64,000 nt of DNA from assembly GCF_900115055.1 (NCBI RefSeq), contig NZ_FOVD01000004.1, positions 310,001 through 374,000 on the forward strand, in the 5' to 3' direction. Below the pieces are notes generated by a model that worked only from the letters and a program-made list of their open reading frames with translations, was not told where the DNA came from and did no database searches. Made by a program: the position numbers and the translations under genes. The stretch comes from Chryseobacterium oleae (GTDB lineage Bacteria; Bacteroidota; Bacteroidia; Flavobacteriales; Weeksellaceae). This document shows, in pieces, positions 1-8,537 of this stretch (position 1 is its first letter; the number at the start of each line of letters is the position of its first letter).

Positions 1-1118
1 TCTATAGTGGTTCTGTACATTTCTTCATAAATAGGAAGAATGTTTTTCAGATCAAATTTGATAGCCTGGTCCTTAGCGTTTTGTTTCATGGTGGTTAAAA
101 GCTCTTCATTGCTTAAAAGCTTGATCGTATAGTTGCTCATCGCTTCTACATTTCCAATTTCAGCTAAGAATCCTGTTTCTCCCTGGATATTCACTTCAGG
201 AATTCCTCCTGCATTGGAGCTGATCACCGGCGTGTAAGCTGCCATCGCTTCAAGTGCTGCCAGACCGAAACTTTCCTGTTCTGAAGGAAGTAAAAATACA
301 TCCGAAAGCTGTAAGATTTTATACAGATCATTTACTTTTCCTAACAAACGTATTTTTGAGATAAGCTCAGGATTTTCTTCCAGAAACTGGTTTACTTTTT
401 CCATATCCGGCCCTTCACCGATGATGATCAGTTTAGATTTTACCTTTTTCTCAACACTCTTGAAGATCTGCAATACTTCTTCTACACGCTTTACAGGACG
501 AAGGTTTGAAACGTGGATCAGGATTTTCTCATCCGGGTTTGCAAACTGTGTTCGTTGGCATTCCGTACAGTCGTCAAATTCAGAATTATCAATAAAATTG
601 GTAATCACCTGGATCTGTTTCTTGATATTGAAAAACTGCAGGGTATCCTTTTTCAGACTTTCAGAAACCGATGTGATGGCATCTGACTGGTTGATTGAAA
701 ATTCTACAGCATGTTTATAACTTGGATGTTGTCCAACTAAGGTAATATCTGTTCCGTGAAGTGTAGTCACAAGTGGAATATCGTTATTGTCTTCCTTCAG
801 CATCTGTTTAGCCGTAAATGCAGCATATGCATATGGAATGGCATAATGGGCGTGCAGCAGATCCAGTTTATATAGATTCACAACGCGGTAAATCATGGAG
901 CTTAATGCAATATCATAAGGCTGATACTGGAAAAGCGGATAAGTCTGTACATTCACTCGGTGAAAGAAAATGTTCGGGTTGGTAATGTCCAGTCTCGCAG
1001 GGAGCGCAGAACTTATAAAGTGAACCTCATAGCCTTTGTTGGCAAGAGACATTCCAAGTTCTGTTGCTACGATTCCGCTTCCTCCATAGGTCGGATAGCA
1101 AAGTATGCCTATTTTCAT
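1..1118 (-). CDS. bshA: BshA, bacillithiol glycosyltransferase (3' end cut by window)
   Basis: This is a GT4-family glycosyltransferase that joins N-acetylglucosamine from UDP-GlcNAc to L-malate, the first step of bacillithiol synthesis in the cytosol. The start ATG is at 1116-1118. The N-terminus has the glycine-rich GGSGIVATELG donor/acceptor loop after the first strand. The C-terminal half has the GT4 EX7E pattern in EQESFGLAALEAMA, followed by the GGIPEV segment. About 372 codons are visible; BshA is usually about 380 residues, so only a few C-terminal residues are missing. The start is 4 bp after the stop of the upstream GH3 gene, which suggests one transcript and coupled translation. 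The family call is secure; the missing end cannot be judged. Confidence 0.94.
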   Translation of the reverse strand, partial: MKIGILCYPTYGGSGIVATELGMSLANKGYEVHFISSALPARLDITNPNIFFHRVNVQTYPLFQYQPYDIALSSMIYRVVNLYKLDLLHAHYAIPYAYAAFTAKQMLKEDNNDIPLVTTLHGTDITLVGQHPSYKHAVEFSINQSDAITSVSESLKKDTLQFFNIKKQIQVITNFIDNSEFDDCTECQRTQFANPDEKILIHVSNLRPVKRVEEVLQIFKSVEKKVKSKLIIIGEGPDMEKVNQFLEENPELISKIRLLGKVNDLYKILQLSDVFLLPSEQESFGLAALEAMAAYTPVISSNAGGIPEVNIQGETGFLAEIGNVEAMSNYTIKLLSNEELLTTMKQNAKDQAIKFDLKNILPIYEEMYRTTI

Positions 1119-1122
1119 TAGA

Positions 1123-2853
1123 TTATTGTTGTTTTGATGTTGTAAAAACTGTGGTGTTCACATTCGAAGCAGAAGGAGCCTTTTCGATTCCCATTCCTGC
1201 TTTCAGCTGGTCGTTCACCAGTACGGGCAGTTTGCCCCATATTTTTGTTTTTCCGTTCAGCGCAGCGGCTGCAGCGGTCATAGAGTCGTCATTGTTTTCA
1301 TAAGAAACAAGGACGGTAGATACTTTTGAAATGTCAATATCTTTTAAAGCGTACGCGCTTCCGAATACATTTAAAATAACATTCTGGTTTTTGGTAAGAT
1401 CAGCAAGAACTTTCTTTGATTCTGCCGAAATTTTATAAGGTTTGTATGCTGTAGAATTATCCTTGTGAAATCCTACAATTACGGTAGAACCTGCAGGGAT
1501 GGTATTGATTTCGTTGGCTTTTTTCGTGGTCACATTAGATCCTAGTTGGTTCGCGAAAGTCTGATAAGGAGCTTCTTCCAAAGGAACATAATAGGTTTGC
1601 TTTCCGGTGATCGGAAGAAGTTTCTGGTCATCTTTTAACAGGGTCAAAGCATTGGCATAAAGATTTTGCACCAAAGTTTTGTGAGAGTCGTTATTCAGGT
1701 CGTTATTGATATTTTCAGGATTTTTCGGGGTGTATTGCGTAAGACCCAGGAAATATTTTGTCAGTAAAATCTTTTTTACACTTTCTTCAACTCTTGATTG
1801 AGAAATTTCACCTTTTTCAATTCCTTTCTGAATTAATTTTTTGCCTTCTGAAACACCCTGTGAGAAAAGCATGATATCATTTCCTGCTTTAAACGCAAGT
1901 GCATCCAGTTCGCCCGGCTTATATTTGTTGGCTACAGCACCCATATTTAGGGCATCTGTGATAATTAAACCTTTATATCCTAACTGATCTTTTAATACCC
2001 CTGTGATGATGTTTTTAGAAACCGAGGCAGGAATTCCTTTTCCGGATTCAAGACTCGGAACATATAAATGAGCTACCATTACGCCACCGATTCCTTTATC
2101 CATCAAAGCTTTAAAAGGAGCCAGTTCTACGGTATTTAATCTTTCTAAACTATGTGAAACTACCGGCAAATCAAGGTGAGAGTCTGTACTCGTATCTCCA
2201 TGTCCCGGAAAATGTTTGATGGCTGCAAGGATCGTATTGTCCTGAAGTCCGTTGGAATAAGATAAAGCAGAACTGATCACATTATCCACTTCTGAACCGA
2301 AACTTCTGTTCCCGATGATAGGGTTGTTTGGATTGGTATTTACATCCACTACCGGTGCGAAATCCCAGTTGATCCCCATTCTGTGGCAGTCTTCCGCTAT
2401 TTTGGCGGACATCTGATAAATAAGGCTTTTATCCTGTATAGCACCAAGGGTCATCGCCCATGGAAATTTGTGTGCAGTAGCAATTCTCTGAAAAATTCCC
2501 CATTCTGCATCCATCCCAATCATCATCGGAACTTTTGATTTCTGCTGGAATTCGTTCACCAGAGTAATTTCTCTGGTTGCGTCATCCTGCATTAAGATCA
2601 GTCCTCCGATTTTATCATTAACGACGATGTTTCTGATCTGGTTAATATAGTCTTCTCCTTTATTGGTATAAAGCGCTACAATAAACAGCTGACCCAGTTT
2701 TTCGTCCTGTGAAAGCGATCTGTAGGTTTTATCTACCCAGTGATGAGCTTTTTTCAGGTCTTCTTTGGAAATGTTTTTAGGCTGGTATTGAGCTTTGGCT
2801 GTAAAGCTTATTAAAGAAAAAATAAAGAGGGAAGTATATAGTAATTTCTTCAT
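1123..2853 (-). CDS. GH3 beta-N-acetylhexosaminidase (NagZ-like), exported
   Basis: This is a 576-residue glycoside hydrolase family 3 protein with a signal peptide (start MKKLLYTSLF; an upstream in-frame ATG would spoil the signal). The TIM-barrel domain carries the NagZ hallmark KHFPGHGDTSTDSH near residue 213, whose His-Asp pair acts as general acid/base, and the nucleophile Asp in ITDALNMGA near residue 300. A C-terminal alpha/beta domain follows. Bacteroidota NagZ proteins are often fused to a beta-lactamase-like domain of about 400 residues, which is absent here. The probable substrate is beta-linked GlcNAc in muropeptides or chitooligosaccharides outside the cytoplasm. It lies directly upstream of bshA. 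The exact substrate is inferred. Confidence 0.88.
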   Translation of the reverse strand: MKKLLYTSLFIFSLISFTAKAQYQPKNISKEDLKKAHHWVDKTYRSLSQDEKLGQLFIVALYTNKGEDYINQIRNIVVNDKIGGLILMQDDATREITLVNEFQQKSKVPMMIGMDAEWGIFQRIATAHKFPWAMTLGAIQDKSLIYQMSAKIAEDCHRMGINWDFAPVVDVNTNPNNPIIGNRSFGSEVDNVISSALSYSNGLQDNTILAAIKHFPGHGDTSTDSHLDLPVVSHSLERLNTVELAPFKALMDKGIGGVMVAHLYVPSLESGKGIPASVSKNIITGVLKDQLGYKGLIITDALNMGAVANKYKPGELDALAFKAGNDIMLFSQGVSEGKKLIQKGIEKGEISQSRVEESVKKILLTKYFLGLTQYTPKNPENINNDLNNDSHKTLVQNLYANALTLLKDDQKLLPITGKQTYYVPLEEAPYQTFANQLGSNVTTKKANEINTIPAGSTVIVGFHKDNSTAYKPYKISAESKKVLADLTKNQNVILNVFGSAYALKDIDISKVSTVLVSYENNDDSMTAAAAALNGKTKIWGKLPVLVNDQLKAGMGIEKAPSASNVNTTVFTTSKQQ

Positions 2854-2968
2854 GATCTTTTGAATAAGAACAAAAATACAATTAAAAAAATGATGAAAAC
2901 AAAGTTTTTGCAATTTTTGGTATATGATTTGAATACGCTTTATAAATAATAACTAAACTTTTCTAAAA

Positions 2969-3487
2969 ATGAAAAAAATTCTTCCTTTTCTATTCCTGGC
3001 ATTTGTATCATTATTTATTTTCAGCTGTGATAATAAAGATGATTCAGATAGCGACACATATTCAAGAATGAGAGATATTACAGGATCATTCACCAATGCA
3101 AACGGATATGCGTTTACACAGGGAATCAATATCAACCAGACAGATGTGGTTTTAGTGTATAGAGCGGCAGGTAATGCATGGCAGCAGATTCCTAAATCTG
3201 TTTATTTACCAAATTCAGGGACTTTACCGACAAACAGAGTATTTGATTATAATTTCGTTTTCGATTCTCAGAATGTACAAATCAGAATCGATGATCAGAA
3301 TTTTGATCTTGGAACACAAATGACACCAGCTGAAACTACAGATTATTTAAATAATCAGAGATTCAGATTAGTACTTGTTCCTGCACAATCAAGCAAAAAT
3401 GCAAGTGTAGATTACAGTGATTATAATGCTGTGGTAAAATACTACAACCTTGATGAAACTAAGGTAAAGACTACCAAGGTTAACTAA
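2969..3487 (+). CDS. Small lipoprotein of unknown function
   Basis: A 172-residue protein with a lipoprotein signal ending LFIFSC, followed by an acidic stretch (DNKDDSDSD). A Lys-Asp-Asp pattern just after the lipid cysteine resembles the lipoprotein export signal of Flavobacteriia, so surface exposure is plausible. The remainder looks beta-rich, with no motif I recognise. It is transcribed divergently from the GH3 gene (115 bp apart) and followed by a clear terminator at 3525-3553, so it is probably monocistronic. The gene is convincing; its function is unknown. Confidence 0.8.
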   Translation: MKKILPFLFLAFVSLFIFSCDNKDDSDSDTYSRMRDITGSFTNANGYAFTQGININQTDVVLVYRAAGNAWQQIPKSVYLPNSGTLPTNRVFDYNFVFDSQNVQIRIDDQNFDLGTQMTPAETTDYLNNQRFRLVLVPAQSSKNASVDYSDYNAVVKYYNLDETKVKTTKVN

Positions 3488-3524
3488 TTAAGAAATATCT
3501 TTTCAGTTTTTTATAATTATTAAG

Positions 3525-3553
3525 AGCTTCGGGAGTAATCCTGAAGCTTTTTT
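3525..3553 (+). terminator. Rho-independent terminator
   Basis: Stem AGCTTCGGG / CCTGAAGCT (one G-T wobble), 6-nt loop, then a T run. It lies 38 bp after the stop of the lipoprotein gene ending at 3487. Confidence 0.85.
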
Positions 3554-3615
3554 ATTTCATTCTGTACAACTTTTCTTTACGTAGAAATAAAAAAGATTAA
3601 TTTTACTTTCAAACT

Positions 3616-4020
3616 ATGAATAATCAAACCATGATAAAGAAATGTTATTTTAAATTTTTACTTATTGCTCCTTTACTCATATTGTCTTCATGCAGGGAGA
3701 CTGACGATAATAATCCAGATGAAAATTATGTTTCTCCCTATATGGGAAAATGGGTGGGAACCTATTCAGGTGAATTGAATGGAACTTTGATCCTGAATGT
3801 TTCAAAAAGTGGAAGCATGGAGGTAACAAGAACTGTAAATAATAAGGTGGAGGAAGTATATTCCGCAAGCCTTCAGCCCAATGAAAGTGGTGTTATAAAT
3901 TCTTCTGTTTCTCCAAAAGGTTTTGTTCTCACCGGAAGTTTAAAAACCAAATCCGGGACATGGAAACAGTATCATTTTAGGGGAAACTGGTCTGTGAAAT
4001 TTTTCCCTACTCCTTTATAA
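3616..4020 (+). CDS. Small lipoprotein of unknown function
   Basis: A 134-residue protein with signal peptide and lipobox ending LILSSC, then an acidic linker (RETDDNNPDEN). The mature part is about 100 residues of predicted beta strands (KWVGTYSGELNGTLILNV), reminiscent in general shape of lipocalin-like domains, but I cannot name a family. A second ATG five codons downstream (3631) gives a more typical signal peptide and may be the real start. It converges on ribA, sharing a bidirectional terminator. Confidence 0.75.
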   Translation: MNNQTMIKKCYFKFLLIAPLLILSSCRETDDNNPDENYVSPYMGKWVGTYSGELNGTLILNVSKSGSMEVTRTVNNKVEEVYSASLQPNESGVINSSVSPKGFVLTGSLKTKSGTWKQYHFRGNWSVKFFPTPL

Positions 4021-4041
4021 TCGGATGTGGATAATCAAAAT

Positions 4042-4073
4042 AAAAAGCTCCAGAATTTCTTCCGGAGCTTTTA
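4042..4073. terminator. Bidirectional terminator
   Basis: AAAAAGCTCC / GGAGCTTTTA stem with A and T tracts on both sides, between the converging lipoprotein gene (ending 4020) and ribA (ending 4082). Confidence 0.85.
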
Positions 4074-4081
4074 TGTTTTAT

Positions 4082-4678
4082 CTAATTGTCATTATCATCG
4101 AGTAAATGACCGAAGAAATCTTTTTTTGTCTGCAGATAGCCTTTGCTCATCTCATTGGCAGGAATCTGTAAAGGGATCCTTGAATTGAGATGAATGTTGC
4201 TGTCTACTACATATTTTACCTTTTCCGGATTATTGGTTAAAAGATTAATGTCTTTTACATCCAGCAGGTTCAGAATATCGATAGCAACACCGAATTTTCT
4301 GTCATCAGCAGGGAGCCCCAGTTGAAGGTTAGCCTGTACTGTGTCAAGCCCTTTTTCCTGAAGTGAATAAGCTTTCAGCTTATTGATAATCCCGATATTT
4401 CTTCCTTCCTGACGAAGGTAAACAATAATGCCTCCGTGCTCGTGGGTATATTTCATTGCGGCATCCAGTTGCTGCCCGCATTCACATTTTTTTGAATGGA
4501 AAACTTCTCCGGTAATGCATTCTGAGTGGAAACGTACGTTCACCGGTTTTGAAAAATCTGTATTTTCTGCAACGATGGCCATGTGTGGCATCCAGTCGTT
4601 TTCGTTTTCGGAGAAAGCGATCATTCGGAAAGAGCCGTGTTCTGTAGGAACATTAGCTTCTGCCTGAATTTTAATCAT
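4082..4678 (-). CDS. ribA: GTP cyclohydrolase II
   Basis: A 198-residue stand-alone RibA that opens GTP to 2,5-diamino-6-ribosylamino-4(3H)-pyrimidinone 5'-phosphate, the first step of riboflavin synthesis. The zinc ligands are visible in CITGEVFHSKKCECGQQ (Cys, then Cys-x-Cys). The catalytic segment RQEGRNIGIINKLKAY follows. The length matches the usual ~196 residues and there is no DHBP-synthase fusion. It is the last gene of a tight minus-strand run; the gap to the upstream lipoprotein gene is 16 bp. Confidence 0.95.
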   Translation of the reverse strand: MIKIQAEANVPTEHGSFRMIAFSENENDWMPHMAIVAENTDFSKPVNVRFHSECITGEVFHSKKCECGQQLDAAMKYTHEHGGIIVYLRQEGRNIGIINKLKAYSLQEKGLDTVQANLQLGLPADDRKFGVAIDILNLLDVKDINLLTNNPEKVKYVVDSNIHLNSRIPLQIPANEMSKGYLQTKKDFFGHLLDDNDN

Positions 4679-4694
4679 TAATAGTGGTTCGTTT

Positions 4695-5150
4695 TTAATT
4701 TCCTTTTAAAGAATCTTCTATGACAGAAATATTGGTTTTTAGACGTACCAGGTATCTGTTGAGAACTTCATCATCATCTTTATCAAGCTGCTGTCTGAGT
4801 TTTTGAATTTTCTTGTATGATTTTTCGAAGCTTTTAACGGCCCTGTTTTTTCCGTTAGAGTTGTTGGCATCTATGGCATATAAATAATTCTGCAGGCTGT
4901 ATTTCAAGCTTGTGACTTCTTCATTTAAACCGTTATTCTTAAACTTTGGAAAAGTTGAAATCAGATTTGAAATTTCAGAAGCATTTACATTTTCTTTGAT
5001 ATTGATATCAAAACCTTTCTTTGCCCCTCTGTCGGAATCAGAACCTTTAGTTTCGCTGTAAAAATTATTAGACAACGGGGAAAGGTTAAGCTTCTCCGTT
5101 GCGCAGGAAGTTATAATTAGTAGTACTCCAAAAAAAATCAGTTTTCTCAT
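4695..5150 (-). CDS. Small lipoprotein, unknown function
   Basis: A 151-residue protein with lipoprotein signal MRKLIFFGVLLIITSC. The C-terminal half is strongly helical and charged (LRQQLDKDDDEVLNRYL), probably coiled coil. Its start overlaps the stop of the DUF4254 gene by 4 bp (ATGA), so the two are translationally coupled. I do not recognise a domain. It may work with the EnvC-like and Tat genes of the same operon, but only position suggests this. Confidence 0.8.
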   Translation of the reverse strand: MRKLIFFGVLLIITSCATEKLNLSPLSNNFYSETKGSDSDRGAKKGFDINIKENVNASEISNLISTFPKFKNNGLNEEVTSLKYSLQNYLYAIDANNSNGKNRAVKSFEKSYKKIQKLRQQLDKDDDEVLNRYLVRLKTNISVIEDSLKGN

Positions 5151-5761
5151 TTCTGTTGCCCCTTTTGATAAAGGATCGGATTAAGACTGTCATCGTTATA
5201 CATTTTCATTTGTTTGTATACCTTCATCTTAATATTACCGGATTCAATATCAGTAAGCAACTGATCTATAGAGGTTGATAGGTCTTCTTTCTGAGTAAGC
5301 AGTACATCCAGTTTAGCCTGGCAGTTAGCACGGTGCTCTTCAGAAGCGGATTCTCTATTGGCCTCTAACGACATATGATAAACCTTTAATGCAAGAATTG
5401 ATAGCCTGTCTACAGCCCAAGCGGGTGTTTCAGTATTGATTTTTGCATCAGGTCTAGGAGTTATATTTTCAAACTTAGTAAGGAACCAGCTGTCGATAAA
5501 TTCTACCAGATCTGTTCTTTTCTGGTTAGATGCATCTATCGTTCTCTTCAATTGAAGAGCTTCAGCGGGATCAATATTTTCATCTCTAATAATATCTTCT
5601 AAATGCCATTGAACGGTATCAATCCAGTTCTTTGCATACAAAATCCGTTCCAAACTGTCTTTTTCGAACGGGTTATTAATTAGAGCGTTAACGTCATCGG
5701 ACACGTGATAGTCTTCAATAGATTGATTGAAGACTTTCCATGCAGTCTCGGTAAAATTCAT
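5147..5761 (-). CDS. DUF4254 family protein
   Basis: A 204-residue soluble, largely helical protein. The segment around the DTVQWHLEDIIRD stretch, together with the gene order after tatA, matches the DUF4254 family of Bacteroidota, whose function is unknown. There is no signal peptide or membrane segment. It sits between tatA (15-bp gap) and a lipoprotein gene (4-bp overlap), so it is co-transcribed with envelope genes. The family assignment is from memory of its sequence pattern. Confidence 0.8.
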   Translation of the reverse strand: MNFTETAWKVFNQSIEDYHVSDDVNALINNPFEKDSLERILYAKNWIDTVQWHLEDIIRDENIDPAEALQLKRTIDASNQKRTDLVEFIDSWFLTKFENITPRPDAKINTETPAWAVDRLSILALKVYHMSLEANRESASEEHRANCQAKLDVLLTQKEDLSTSIDQLLTDIESGNIKMKVYKQMKMYNDDSLNPILYQKGQQK

Positions 5762-5776
5762 TAATTCTGAGGAATT

Positions 5777-5992
5777 TTAGTTGCTGGGAGTATTATTATT
5801 GTTGTTGGTAGAAGAGGTTTTGTCGGAACCTGGTTTGTCTTCTTCCTTCACCGCATCTTTAAATTCTTTGATTCCTGAACCAACTCCTCTCATTAATTCC
5901 GGAATTTTCTTTCCTCCAAAAAGCAATACCAAAAGTATCGCTACGATAAGGATGTGCTGCCAAGATAAGGCTAGTATTGTTAGTGTATTCAT
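5777..5992 (-). CDS. tatA: Twin-arginine translocase TatA/TatE subunit
   Basis: A 71-residue protein with an N-terminal membrane helix (WQHILIVAILLVLLFGGKKI), the FGGKKIPEL hinge and an amphipathic helix (GVGSGIKEFKDAVKEE), followed by an Asn/Ser-rich tail. This is the classic TatA layout; it forms the Tat pore that moves folded proteins across the inner membrane. The long asparagine run at the C-terminus is low complexity. It is embedded between the EnvC-like gene and DUF4254. No tatC is present in the window. Confidence 0.93.
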   Translation of the reverse strand: MNTLTILALSWQHILIVAILLVLLFGGKKIPELMRGVGSGIKEFKDAVKEEDKPGSDKTSSTNNNNNTPSN

Positions 5993-6024
5993 CTCTTAAG
6001 ATTTTTGCAAAGTTAAAGCTTTTT

Positions 6025-7587
6025 TTAATACGAAATCCAACCTAATGGGTCAACTGGTGTATTTCCGTTCCATACTTGGAAATCAAGGGTATAAGAACCA
6101 TCGAAATCCTGAGCTACCGTACCTACCGGAGTACCGGAGGAAACCTGCTGTCCTTTGGATACACTTACGTTTCCAAGGTTAGAATAGATCGTGAAATAGC
6201 TTCCGTGTTTTACCATAACGGTTTTTGTTCCGTCGCTGTTTGCCAATACAGAAGAGACTGTTCCCGGGTATACGGATTTTGCGCGTGTTCCGGAAGGTAC
6301 GGCAATTTTGATTCCTGTATTATCTTCAACAATATTTTTGAAAACCGGGTGTGGTTGTCTTCCAAATCGGTGGGTTACCTGTCCGGCTCTGTCCGCAGGA
6401 TATCCTAATTTTCCTCTGCTGTCCGCAAAACTGCTACCGGTAGAGGTTGTTACTCCGTAGCTGGTCATTGCTTTTGTTTCAGCGGCTTTTTTCTCTTCTT
6501 CTTTTTTCTTGTTCAGTGCAGCTTCAGCAGCTCTTGCAGCAACAAGTTTATCTGTAGCTTCTTTTGCTCTTGCATTAGCTTCATCAGATGCCTTTTTCGC
6601 TGCTACTCTTCTGGCTTCATCTTTTGCACTGGATTCAGCTCTTGCAGCCTCTTCATTGCGTTTTCTTTCCTCTTCAGCTCTTTTTGCAGCAAGATCAGCG
6701 GCTTTTTTAGCTTCTATTTCTGCCAGCTTTCTTTCTCTTTCCAGGGCTTCAGCTCTGGCTTTAGCCTCAGCTTCAATTCTGGCTTTTTCTCTTTCTGCAA
6801 TCAGTTTAGCCATACGGATTTTTTCGGCCTCGGCTTTTCTCCTGGCTTCTTCTTCCGCCTTTGCTATTCTGATTTCTTCTGCGATGATAGCTCTGATCTG
6901 TCCTTCCAAAGTTTTAGACTGAACCTGCTTCTGCTTCAGTTCTACTGTAAGTTTAGCTTCGTTTTTTTTGAAATCCGCTAGCAATTGCTCTTTCTGAGCT
7001 CTTTCAGCGTTGATGGTAGCCAGATCTTTCTGCTGGTTAACCAGTAGATTATCTTTTTCCCTTGCGGAACTTTGTTTCTGTGCGATTGATTTTTTGATCT
7101 GAGCAGCTGCGTTGCTAATCTCTGCAGCTTTTTTATCCTGATAGTCAGCGTACTGTTTCAGGTATTGAACCCTTCTTATGGCTTCACCCAGATTTTTGGA
7201 CGAAAGGATAAAGGTTACTTTGTTCTGTACCCCTTTGTTTTTGTAAGCGTTAACCAAAACCTCAGCATAGTTCTTTCTCAAAACAACCAGTTCTTTGTTC
7301 TGACGGTTGATTTCCAGCTGACGCAGATAGATCTCGTCTTCAATGAATCTTTTTTCTTTCTGCGTATTGGTATATACTTTTTCTCTCAACGTCAGTTTTT
7401 TATTAACGTTGGTAAGATAGGCCACTGAAAGTTTAGATTCGGTTCTGGTTTTAGCCAGATCTGTATTTATCTGTACAATTTGTTTTTTAAGATCGGCATT
7501 CTGTTTCTGAAGCTGTTCCTTGTTCTGCTGTCCCTGATGCAGGCCGAACAGTAGAATACCTATTAAAAAGCTAAATTTTTTAATCAT
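6025..7587 (-). CDS. EnvC-like murein hydrolase activator (degenerate LytM/M23)
   Basis: A 520-residue exported protein: signal peptide, a long coiled coil (about residues 20-250), an Ala/Glu/Lys/Arg-rich repetitive helical stretch (about 230-370), and a C-terminal LytM domain (about 400-520). The LytM fold is recognisable (GIKIAVPSGTRAKSVYPGTV, VKHGSYFTIYSNL), but the zinc ligands of active M23 enzymes are replaced: Asp of GxDI is Lys (GIKI), His of YxHL is Asn (YSNL) and His of LHFxxW is Asp (LDFQVW). This is the EnvC/NlpD pattern, so it should activate an amidase rather than cut peptidoglycan. It overlaps the DUF4292 gene by 4 bp. Confidence 0.88.
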   Translation of the reverse strand: MIKKFSFLIGILLFGLHQGQQNKEQLQKQNADLKKQIVQINTDLAKTRTESKLSVAYLTNVNKKLTLREKVYTNTQKEKRFIEDEIYLRQLEINRQNKELVVLRKNYAEVLVNAYKNKGVQNKVTFILSSKNLGEAIRRVQYLKQYADYQDKKAAEISNAAAQIKKSIAQKQSSAREKDNLLVNQQKDLATINAERAQKEQLLADFKKNEAKLTVELKQKQVQSKTLEGQIRAIIAEEIRIAKAEEEARRKAEAEKIRMAKLIAEREKARIEAEAKARAEALERERKLAEIEAKKAADLAAKRAEEERKRNEEAARAESSAKDEARRVAAKKASDEANARAKEATDKLVAARAAEAALNKKKEEEKKAAETKAMTSYGVTTSTGSSFADSRGKLGYPADRAGQVTHRFGRQPHPVFKNIVEDNTGIKIAVPSGTRAKSVYPGTVSSVLANSDGTKTVMVKHGSYFTIYSNLGNVSVSKGQQVSSGTPVGTVAQDFDGSYTLDFQVWNGNTPVDPLGWISY

Positions 7588-8429
7588 TTAATCTCAATTT
7601 TCTTATAACTGGATGGTACAGAATAAGGTGTTTCCATCCTCGAAAAGTCAAATTTCGTGTTTTCCAGTAAAATCTGACTAGATTTTGAGCCTTTTATAAT
7701 TATTTTAACATTTTTTGGAAGGCGGATTCCATCGTATTCATTCCAGTTACTGTAAGAGATTTCCAGTTCGTCTGTAGATAAAACATCCTTTAAATTCACG
7801 CTTAGCAGATCATAATTCGTATCATAGTTAAGCACAATTTTATACTCTCTGGTTTTCTCTTCCGTCGTAATTTTTTGATTAGCGTTGGAGACCATTTTAA
7901 AGCCCTGTGCGTTTTGGGTCAGGGTAAACTGAGAATCGCTGATCTTGACAAAAGTTCTGCCCATCAGTATTTTTTCCAGCGATTTGTAATCGATGAAATT
8001 GACATTAAGCAGTTTATTCAGATAATCAAAATCGGAATCGATGTATGTTTTACTTGTTTTATCCTGGCCTTTAATTCCTTCAGGGGTTGCGATCCCTTTG
8101 GCTACATTAAAAAATAGCGCCTGAAGGTTCATCCATACCTTTTTATCGTTTTCAATATAGATCACCGCATCCAGGGTTGGAATAAAGCTTCCGGTTTCCA
8201 CATTCACTTTACTGTTGATCTTAACCTGATCAAATTTCAAAGGAACCACCACATGCTCATAGAATGTAAGCTTATCTCTTACCGGCTCGTTGGCATCTTT
8301 AGGATTACGGTTGTCATCTGTAACAACAACGGTGCTGTCCTGCGCTTTGCCGTTGTTTTTGGCTGCATTTCTTGTTTTACAGGATGAAAGGGTAAGAAGT
8401 AGTAAAAGTATCGGGATCCAGTTTTTCAT
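7584..8429 (-). CDS. DUF4292 lipoprotein
   Basis: A 281-residue lipoprotein with signal MKNWIPILLLLLTLSSC, then a DUF4292 body, a LolA/LolB-like beta half-barrel family of Bacteroidota. The ATG at 8427-8429 gives the natural signal peptide; the reading frame can be extended to a TTG at 8444. The stop overlaps the EnvC-like start by 4 bp (ATGA), which is tight coupling. A role in outer-membrane or lipoprotein handling is suggested by fold similarity and context only. Confidence 0.82.
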   Translation of the reverse strand: MKNWIPILLLLLTLSSCKTRNAAKNNGKAQDSTVVVTDDNRNPKDANEPVRDKLTFYEHVVVPLKFDQVKINSKVNVETGSFIPTLDAVIYIENDKKVWMNLQALFFNVAKGIATPEGIKGQDKTSKTYIDSDFDYLNKLLNVNFIDYKSLEKILMGRTFVKISDSQFTLTQNAQGFKMVSNANQKITTEEKTREYKIVLNYDTNYDLLSVNLKDVLSTDELEISYSNWNEYDGIRLPKNVKIIIKGSKSSQILLENTKFDFSRMETPYSVPSSYKKIEIK

Positions 8430-8472
8430 GTATTTATCTTTCAATTAAAGAAAAAACGCTGCAATATTAACG

Positions 8473-8504
8473 CCAAACCACACAAAAAATGTTGTGTGGT
8501 CTGG
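8473..8504. repeat. Intergenic hairpin
   Basis: Inverted repeat CCAAACCACACAA / TTGTGTGGTCTGG (13-bp arms, one mismatch, 6-nt loop) between the nucleotidyltransferase and DUF4292 genes. There is no T tract on the minus strand after the stem, so it is a poor terminator; an attenuator or mRNA-stability hairpin is possible. Confidence 0.6.
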
Positions 8505-8537
8505 AGGTATCTTGTTTTATATTAATTATTTCTGATC

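Noticed and set aside
6509..6922. 137-codon plus-strand ORF rich in Ala and Ser
   Set aside because: It is the antisense of the Ala/Glu/Lys/Arg-rich repetitive part of the EnvC-like gene; such repeats produce long open antisense frames.
8473..8504. Hairpin considered as a terminator
   Set aside because: The stem is good but no T tract follows on the transcribed (minus) strand, so it is listed as a hairpin only.
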